IMG/VR virus record: IMGVR_UViG_3300018424_000197
Coordinates: 1 to 26,547 of that record
Source of the DNA: a virus
Direction: 5' to 3' (one strand)
Length of the DNA: 26,547 nt
Numbering within the stretch: the stretch's first letter is position 1; every line of letters begins with the position of its first letter. Positions 22,421-26,547 of this stretch are shown here, in pieces. The position numbers and the translations under genes are program-made. A model generated the notes under the pieces. The model saw nothing but the letters and a program-made list of their open reading frames with translations, did not search any database and was not told the origin of the DNA.

Positions 22421-23191
22421 TCACTTATCTGCGTATGAACGGGATTTGCTATCCCCGCTTTTGCGAATCCGACGAGTAGACGTTTTACGCCCACCATAAT
22501 CGGCGCTGTTAGCCATCTTTGATTGCGATTGACGGGACTTTTTGTTGGGGGCAGCAGCGGTAGCCTTTTTTGCTTTAACTTTAAAGCCGTCACTTTTCCC
22601 TTTAGTGTTTGCCGCCGTTTCTCTGTTGACGGTTTTAGACTTTCCTTTAGCCGTTGACCGTGCTTCCTGCTCTGCCTTGGTGCCCTTTGTCACTGCACGT
22701 TTGGTGCCTTGACCAGCCTTGGCAGCACTGGAGAAACTCGTTGCGTTGGACTTGTCGTCTTTGTAGTTCTTGCGAGCTTTGTCAGAAGTTCTCTTTGCTG
22801 CACGACCGCCTTCTACAGCAGCACCAACAAGACCTGCAATTCCAAGCCCTGCGCCACCAGACATCTTTGAAAGAATGCGCCCTGCTTTGCCAACCTTACC
22901 AAGGGTCATTGATTTTGGTTTAGCCGAGGCAGATGAGGTTTTACGTGCCTCTACTTCTTTAGCGTTACTGAACCTACCGCCCTTACGTGCACGTTGTTGT
23001 GTCTTTGCCTTGGCGCTGTTAGCGGCTTTGTTGCGAGCATCACGGGCATCTTTACGCTTTGCTGCACCTTCACTACGACGTGAGGTAGCAGGTTTACCCT
23101 CACCTTTCATAACAGCTTGTTTGCTATTTGAATATCTACCTGAAGTTGCACGTTGTTGTTTACGTGCGTTTACAGAGCTTGAACGTGGCAT
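22421..23191 (-). CDS. Highly basic repeat protein A
   Basis: This 256-aa protein starts at an ATG with GGGAGA nine bases upstream. It is made largely of Lys, Arg, Ala, Ser and Gly, similar in composition to histone H1-like or other DNA-condensing proteins. It carries a duplicated unit: QQRATSGRYSNSKQAV near residue 12 and QQRARKGGRFSNAKEVEARK near 65. A short hydrophobic Gly/Ala stretch (AGLGIAGLVGAAV) lies near residue 115. Near the C-terminus is MANSADYGG, related to a motif in the gene upstream. DNA binding, perhaps inside the capsid, is inferred from charge only. Confidence 0.7.
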   Translation of the reverse strand: MPRSSSVNARKQQRATSGRYSNSKQAVMKGEGKPATSRRSEGAAKRKDARDARNKAANSAKAKTQQRARKGGRFSNAKEVEARKTSSASAKPKSMTLGKVGKAGRILSKMSGGAGLGIAGLVGAAVEGGRAAKRTSDKARKNYKDDKSNATSFSSAAKAGQGTKRAVTKGTKAEQEARSTAKGKSKTVNRETAANTKGKSDGFKVKAKKATAAAPNKKSRQSQSKMANSADYGGRKTSTRRIRKSGDSKSRSYADK

Positions 23192-23227
23192 AATAAAAAA
23201 TCTCCCAAAAAAAGAAAAAGTCGGTTG

Positions 23228-24013
23228 TTATTTATCGGGACCGTTATCGTCCCAAAAGGCTTGGTTGTCCTTACGGGTCTTGGTCTTTTCAGCTTGTGAA
23301 CGCTTGTCGTTAAAAAGTTTTCCAAGTGTTCGTGTAATAACATTATTACGGGCATCTGTGGAACCAGATGTGTATTTACGTGTTCCTGGACCTGATCCAA
23401 AGCCTTTTTCAGTTTTGCTGACGCGGCGTTGTTTTCGCTCCATATCTCCAGAGCGCTTTTTAGGCCGGGGGGTAGGTTTCGGCGGGGTTTTACTACCCGC
23501 AGCGTAGTTACCATAATCAGCCGTGTCCATAACTTCTCTACTCATTTTCTTTGGACGTTCAGTAGGTTTCGAAGGAGTGGGTTTTGCCTCAGCCTTTTTG
23601 CCTATACCCTTGTTACTACCTGGGCGGTTCTTTGCTGCTTCAGTTGATTTAGCAAGACGCTCAAGGTTAGTGCCCCCACGTTTGTTAAACGGGTTGGTCA
23701 CTTTTCCTCGCCCCTTACCCTTGTTTTTGATCTCGTCCTTTTCAGCGTTGCTATCACTAGACTGTTTTTTCGGGTTGGTCTTATTTTTAAGCGGGGAAAT
23801 GCCAATTTCGCGAAGCTTATGTTGAACATTTTCGCGCCAAGACTTGCTGTCGGTATCGGGTGTGCTGTTTACATGCTTACGTGCCGTCCGACTTGCAACA
23901 CGTTTTGCAGTTGAACCTGCGGCTTCAAAAGCCGCTTTAGCAGCAGGACTTGGAGTCTTACCTGTAAATGTCGCGATATAGTAGTCTTGCAGTTTTACCA
24001 TATTTACGGCCAT
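23228..24013 (-). CDS. Highly basic repeat protein B
   Basis: This 261-aa protein has a folded-looking N-terminus (MVKLQDYYIATFTGKTPS) and then a long Lys/Arg/Ser/Pro-rich, probably disordered section. The unit KPTP-P-KK appears twice (near residues 148 and 179). Between them is MDTADYGNYAAGSK, similar to the MANSADYGG end of basic protein A. A GGAGG lies about 15 bases before the ATG, farther than usual, so a start at the internal ATG four codons later is possible. Nucleic-acid or virion-internal binding is a reasonable guess. I recognise no domain. Confidence 0.7.
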   Translation of the reverse strand: MAVNMVKLQDYYIATFTGKTPSPAAKAAFEAAGSTAKRVASRTARKHVNSTPDTDSKSWRENVQHKLREIGISPLKNKTNPKKQSSDSNAEKDEIKNKGKGRGKVTNPFNKRGGTNLERLAKSTEAAKNRPGSNKGIGKKAEAKPTPSKPTERPKKMSREVMDTADYGNYAAGSKTPPKPTPRPKKRSGDMERKQRRVSKTEKGFGSGPGTRKYTSGSTDARNNVITRTLGKLFNDKRSQAEKTKTRKDNQAFWDDNGPDK

Positions 24014-24023
24014 AATTATTTTA

Positions 24024-24473
24024 TCACACCTCCTGTGGAGACGGGAACTCTAGTCCAACATACAATTGCTGGTCGAGATCGTCGGGGTTTGCTGCCTTTG
24101 CTACAACAACCCAAATTGGTTTTTTATCAGGCCGATTCACAGCCTCAAACGCGTGTACAATATCCATAATAAGACCCGTTGACGTAAACGGGAAGCATTC
24201 CCCCATACTGATCTTTTGTTGTACCATCATACGAAACGTACTCAGATCACCGCCGTTTTTATCTCCAGCCATACCTGCCATTTGCAAAGCCATGATAGAA
24301 CTCCGCTGACGACACACAAAGTGAAATACTTCAACCTTGCCTACCTTTGCCTCTATCCAGGCTGGGAATTTGCCCATTGAGTTGTCTTTTAACTCTTGGT
24401 TTGCAGATGCAGGTACAACTGTGAGCAAAAGGGCTACAAGTGCAACTACAAGTGTTCTTACAGCGGTGGTCAT
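24024..24473 (-). CDS. Small protein with signal peptide
   Basis: The frame could extend to 24650, but the ATG at 24473 has GAAAGGGG nine bases upstream and starts a clear signal peptide: a short charged head, a hydrophobic core (TLVVALVALLLTVVP) and an ASA-N cleavage site. The precursor is 149 aa and the mature protein about 123. Two Cys (FHFVCRQ and GECFPF) could form a disulfide, which suits export. The rest shows short helices and IWVVVAKA then LYVGLEFP strands. It may act in the periplasm, for example in superinfection exclusion or lysis, but no family is recognised. Its leader is a structured RNA described separately. Confidence 0.72.
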   Translation of the reverse strand: MTTAVRTLVVALVALLLTVVPASANQELKDNSMGKFPAWIEAKVGKVEVFHFVCRQRSSIMALQMAGMAGDKNGGDLSTFRMMVQQKISMGECFPFTSTGLIMDIVHAFEAVNRPDKKPIWVVVAKAANPDDLDQQLYVGLEFPSPQEV

Positions 24474-24639
24474 TGTGTGAAACCCCTTTCTATCGGGTTT
24501 TAAGGGGGGTAGGACAGGCGAAAGCGGGAGAGCACCCATCCTACCCCTTTTGAGAACGCCAAGCCCGTCTACGGGCGTTTTTTCTAGCGTGAACGACTGG
24601 TTAATCGTGGGAGGGTCCGACAAGCCCCGCAGGAACAGG
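24474..24639 (-). promoter_or_regulatory. GC-rich structured leader before signal-peptide gene
   Basis: This minus-strand stretch is clearly more GC-rich than its flanks. A first stem pairs GAGGGT with ACCCTC (24611-24648) and touches the stop of the 92-aa gene. Next come GCCCG/CGGGC, then AAGGGGTAGGA with TCCTACCCC-CTT. The C-run of that last stem can instead pair with the AAGGGG ribosome site, and AAACCC can pair with GGGTTT over the same site. The two states exclude each other, as in a translational switch. No known riboswitch consensus is recognised. Confidence 0.5.
24563..24583 (+). terminator. Intrinsic terminator on the plus strand
   Basis: On the plus strand GCCCG pairs with CGGGC around TCTA and is followed by G and six T residues. 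A flanking AAC/GTT pair extends the stem. It faces away from all coding genes nearby, so it would stop antisense or small-RNA transcription. On the minus strand the same sequence gives a stem preceded by A residues, which cannot terminate. Confidence 0.6.
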
Positions 24640-24918
24640 CTAACCCTCATTTGATTTTTTAGTCTTGGCAGTTCTCAATTCATATTCAAGTTCGTCTTTC
24701 ATTGCCTGTTCTACCTCATGCAGACTAGGCTCGTATCCATGTTTCTCCACAAAGTCCGTATCGTTGATCAACAGGCTTCTGACGTAGTGCACGGAATAGT
24801 GAAATAACTCCACATCACGTACATCTTCAGCGGAGCAGTACTCATGAAGAGAGTTTGTCGCGTTGTGCTTTCTCTCTCTTCGTTGTTCGGGTTTTAGCAC
24901 CTTTAGTAGGTTTTTCAT
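24640..24918 (-). CDS. Unknown 92-aa protein, apparently leaderless
   Basis: The frame extends to a TTG at 24963, but that codon lies in the promoter, so the ATG at 24918 is the real start candidate. Only about five bases separate it from the predicted transcription start, so the message is nearly leaderless. The product is charged and helical: LKPEQRRERKHN at the N-terminus, VELFHYSVHYVRSLLIN in the centre, then EQAMKDELEYELRTAKTKK at the end. It has one Cys and no membrane segment. It is the first gene under its own consensus promoter. I do not recognise the family. Confidence 0.7.
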   Translation of the reverse strand: MKNLLKVLKPEQRRERKHNATNSLHEYCSAEDVRDVELFHYSVHYVRSLLINDTDFVEKHGYEPSLHEVEQAMKDELEYELRTAKTKKSNEG

Positions 24919-24930
24919 TCTATAGGCTCC

Positions 24931-24959
24931 ATTATAGCATAATGCACAGTGTTTGTCAA
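24931..24959 (-). promoter_or_regulatory. Consensus sigma-70 promoter for the 92-aa gene
   Basis: The minus strand has TTGACA (24959-24954), a 17-base spacer and TATAAT (24936-24931), both perfect. The start site would be near 24924, six bases from the ATG. It drives the 92-aa gene and probably the signal-peptide gene and those following. Confidence 0.88.
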
Positions 24960-25033
24960 GCAAAAAATGACTATATCGTGTTTTTTTATGCTTTTTAATT
25001 TTTTTTCACGATTTGTGCATTTTTTACTTGACA
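24954..25033. repeat. Mirrored 27-bp element at divergent promoters
   Basis: Two copies of a 27-bp element face away from each other, one at 25007-25033 (plus) and one at 24954-24980 (minus). Both begin with CACGAT, have ATTTTTT in the middle and end in the -35 box CTTGACA; 22 of 27 positions agree. They are separated by 26 bases of mostly T. This is an inverted repeat around the divergent promoters and a candidate binding site for one regulator controlling both. Confidence 0.75.
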
Positions 25034-25057
25034 CGGGTATGCTTTTCGTGGTATAAT
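25028..25057 (+). promoter_or_regulatory. Plus-strand sigma-70 promoter with extended -10
   Basis: The plus strand has TTGACA (25028-25033), an 18-base spacer and TATAAT (25052-25057) preceded by TGG, an extended -10. It points rightward, but both genes downstream are on the minus strand, so the transcript would be antisense to them or a small RNA. A stem of ACCCCT with AGGGGT lies at about 25081-25107. Confidence 0.8.
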
Positions 25058-25131
25058 AGTGTTTCGAGTGGCGGCGAGAAACCCCTATATAATAGAAGTA
25101 CAGGGGTGTAACTTCAGATGTAACTTCGATG

Positions 25132-25389
25132 TTACTTCGTACCCATATCCAAAATGTTACAATCCTCATGCACTCTAACCACTGATTTAGGGTCATAAAG
25201 GTTGATGACCAACACTTCCTTGGTTAAATCATCATAGTGGATCATTCGAGAATCCCCACTCACAGCTATCAGCTTCAGCAATACCTTTTCCTCCCCAAGG
25301 ATTTGCTTCCTTGGAGAGAACACCCTCTCTATGGCGAATATATCATTTTCTGATATCCACCGAAGAGTATTTGGAGTGATTGTTGACAT
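25132..25389 (-). CDS. Unknown 85-aa protein
   Basis: The ATG at 25389 has AAAGG nine bases upstream. The protein alternates helices and strands (NTLRWISENDIFAIERVFS, KVLLKLIAVSGDSRMIHYDD, EVLVINLYDPKSVVRVHED) and is mildly charged with one Cys. It has no signal or membrane segment. The stop codon lies inside a cluster of GTTACTTC-type repeats. It follows the 166-aa gene by 57 bases and probably shares its promoter. It is likely an early or accessory protein; no family is recognised. Confidence 0.75.
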   Translation of the reverse strand: MSTITPNTLRWISENDIFAIERVFSPRKQILGEEKVLLKLIAVSGDSRMIHYDDLTKEVLVINLYDPKSVVRVHEDCNILDMGTK

Positions 25390-25446
25390 GCAGTTTCACC
25401 TTTAGTTGCAGTTGAAGTTTCGTACTCATATTCAATTTCTTTTTTA

Positions 25447-25947
25447 TCAGTGCAGTGTAGGTTTGAACCTTGGTTCTGCAATCTCCATACGGGCATCAGC
25501 AGAATCATCCATCTGGAATTGGAATCCAATGTCCATAAGTTTCTCCAGTGCAACCTTTACCATAGGATCACCCTCGTGGATTGGGTCACACAACACTGCC
25601 TTTAGACCACAAAGCAGCATCATTGTGTTTTGGGCTATTGGATGCTCCTCGAAAATCTCCATAAGTGCATCGTCATCCTCATAGAGTTCTTGGGTAAGCA
25701 GAACTGATACAGTCCCAGTTTCAAAGTCCATGATGAACGCTCCCATTCTAGAATCAGGAGTTACTTCGTAGTTGTTGAGAGTTTCATATTCACCTAGATC
25801 ATGTAGATCGTAGGGGTCTTTAATTTCATCTGAAGATTCAGATGTAACTTCACCCTCATATTCAATTTGTTCCGAATCGGACCTATTGTTATCAGTGTTT
25901 GCCTCATCTGAAACTACACCTGATTTAACATTTTCATTCTTTTTCAT
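25447..25947 (-). CDS. Unknown 166-aa acidic protein
   Basis: The start at 25947 has AAAGG seven bases upstream; an ATG at 25962 is possible. Residues 1-70 are low-complexity and acidic, rich in Glu, Ser, Asp and Asn (YEGEVTSESSDEIKDPYD). Residues about 75-166 look folded: GAFIMDFETGTVSVLLTQEL, then a helical DDALMEIFEEHPIAQNTMMLLC, then LMDIGFQFQMDD. The region coding for the acidic part contains copies of the short repeats seen across the right end, such as GTAACTTC. It is preceded by a consensus promoter about 150 bases upstream. No family is recognised. Confidence 0.75.
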   Translation of the reverse strand: MKKNENVKSGVVSDEANTDNNRSDSEQIEYEGEVTSESSDEIKDPYDLHDLGEYETLNNYEVTPDSRMGAFIMDFETGTVSVLLTQELYEDDDALMEIFEEHPIAQNTMMLLCGLKAVLCDPIHEGDPMVKVALEKLMDIGFQFQMDDSADARMEIAEPRFKPTLH

Positions 25948-25964
25948 AGCCTTACCTTTCATTT

Positions 25965-25999
25965 GTGATATCAAGTGAAATATCACTGTGATACATCAC
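25965..25999. repeat. Two adjacent palindromes upstream of the 166-aa gene
   Basis: GTGATAT at 25965-25971 and ATATCAC at 25980-25986 are inverted around eight bases. The next site, GTGATACATCAC at 25988-25999, is GTGAT inverted with ATCAC around two bases. They sit in the untranslated leader just before the start codon and look like operator half-sites or an RNA stem that could block translation. Confidence 0.5.
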
Positions 26000-26547
26000 C
26001 TGGATAATAGTCCTTTTTCGGACCTATATAACACATGGTTTCATGTGGATTTTCACCTGAAATTTCACCTGTCATAGATGATTTTTCAATTGTTTGGGTA
26101 GTATAGCACATTTTTTATCACCTGTCAAGGAAAATGTTACTTCATGTGGATTTTTTCTGAAAATATGTCTGGTACATATAGAATAACGCTACGAAGGGGA
26201 GTGGCCCATGCACCCCTACTACAACAATTGACTACTCATCTGAAATTACAAAGTGATTTTACACTCTGCCTATAAATTGTGCAATCAGTTTTAGATTCAC
26301 CTGGTATTTCATATGTGGATTCAGGTGTGTTAGCATCTGGTTTTTATAGTAATAAAACCCCCTACCAGATGAAAAATCACGTGCTATAACATATGACGTA
26401 ACACGTAACAACACGTGACAGCACAATCCAATGACACTTGAAGTAACAAATGAAACATCAACGTGTGAATACAGCTGTATTTCCAGGTGTAGAGTCATCT
26501 TGTATCTCTCTCTCTATTCGATGATATATTAGAACTATGTATTAAAA
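25987..26547. repeat. AT-rich non-coding right end with short repeats
   Basis: No gene is supported here. It holds the promoter at 26100-26128 and a CACATG/CATGTG hairpin (26032-26047). TCACCTG is exact at 25996, 26053, 26065, 26118 and 26297, with the reverse CAGGTG at 26322 and 26484. ATGTGGATT occurs at 26043, 26144 and 26313. The motifs recur at 12-base spacing in places and continue into the genes to the left. Confidence 0.55.
26100..26128 (-). promoter_or_regulatory. Sigma-70 promoter for the 166-aa and 85-aa genes
   Basis: The minus strand has TTGACA (26128-26123), a 17-base spacer and TATACT (26105-26100). Transcription would start near 26093, giving a leader of about 146 nt that contains the palindromes and the CACATG hairpin. 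A copy of TCACCTG overlaps the -35 box, suggesting that a regulator binding that motif would affect this promoter. Confidence 0.8.

Noticed and set aside
22770-23507. A 245-codon plus-strand frame opposite the basic proteins
   Set aside because: It is a mirror of Lys/Arg/Ala-rich coding DNA and spans the gap between two minus-strand genes. No plausible start signal or domain is seen.
24474-24650. N-terminal extension of the signal-peptide gene
   Set aside because: The extra residues have no protein-like pattern, and the internal ATG has a good ribosome site and starts a textbook signal peptide.
24919-24963. N-terminal extension of the 92-aa gene from a TTG
   Set aside because: The extension codons are the -35 and -10 boxes of a perfect promoter, so they would not be transcribed from it.
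25329-25553. A 74-codon minus-strand frame between the two right-end genes
   Set aside because: It overlaps both the 85-aa and the 166-aa genes in another frame. Its Glu/Thr-rich centre reflects the short repeats in the gap rather than a separate gene.
25996-26303. CRISPR array
   Set aside because: The repeats are only 7-11 bp, occur in both orientations and have irregular spacing. No repeat-spacer structure or cas gene is present.
26259-26498. A 79-codon minus-strand frame near the right edge
   Set aside because: There is a GAGAG upstream, so it is not excluded, but the product is irregular and the DNA is full of short repeats found in non-coding parts. I judged it unsupported.
1-26547. 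tRNA, integrase, insertion sequence or attachment site
   Set aside because: I looked on both strands for cloverleaf features, recombinase motifs and transposase genes and saw none that I could support.

Overview
The window is a piece of a tailed double-stranded DNA phage genome, or a prophage of one. It carries the packaging, capsid and short-tail genes plus accessory genes. Every coding region I can support is on the minus strand, so the genome reads from right (about 26.1 kb) to left (position 1). The portal is about 709 aa. The capsid, adaptor, tail-nozzle and fibre genes are in the usual order, and I see no tape-measure, sheath or baseplate genes. This points to a podovirus-like virion. 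A DUF6321-type protein, DUF4376 and an MptE-like (DUF115) gene resemble what is common in marine and environmental phages. I cannot name the host. The promoters match the bacterial sigma-70 consensus almost perfectly, so host RNA polymerase probably transcribes these genes.

Layout in the direction of transcription. (1) 26.5-24.9 kb: an AT-rich, repeat-filled region with a sigma-70 promoter, two unknown genes (166 and 85 aa) and a pair of divergent promoters built on a mirrored 27-bp element. (2) 24.9-24.0 kb: an apparently leaderless 92-aa gene, a GC-rich structured leader and a small protein with a signal peptide. (3) 24.0-22.1 kb: two strongly basic repeat-containing proteins, a protein with a C-terminal membrane anchor and a 77-aa protein. 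(4) 21.9-20.1 kb: three beta-rich, probably structural proteins, two of them related to each other. (5) 20.1-18.7 kb: a tightly overlapping string of small genes: a zinc-ribbon protein, a Cys-rich coiled coil, a DUF6321-like protein, two membrane-anchored coiled-coil proteins and a basic protein with a degenerate HNH-like motif. (6) 18.7-13.2 kb: small terminase, large terminase interrupted by an intein, portal and a small protein. (7) 13.2-10.6 kb: a Pro/Gln-rich probable virion protein and a scaffold-like protein. (8) 10.6-8.6 kb: a consensus promoter with flanking inverted repeats, a leader of about 280 nt, major capsid protein and a decoration-like protein, then a hairpin. (9) 8.6-0 kb: MptE-like protein, tail adaptor, tail-nozzle-like protein, fibre-like protein, LamG-like protein, DUF4376 protein, a membrane protein and two low-complexity virion-type proteins; the last runs off the left edge.

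The most notable feature is the intein in the large terminase. It splits the Walker A motif between Lys and Ser, begins with Leu instead of Cys or Ser, and carries the Trp/Cys/Thr signature of class 3 inteins plus a two-motif LAGLIDADG homing endonuclease. Other non-coding signals worth attention are the mirrored divergent promoters at 24.93-25.06 kb, the alternative-hairpin leader at 24.47-24.64 kb, the operator-like inverted repeat around the capsid promoter, and short motifs repeated at 11-12 bp spacing across 25.1-26.5 kb.
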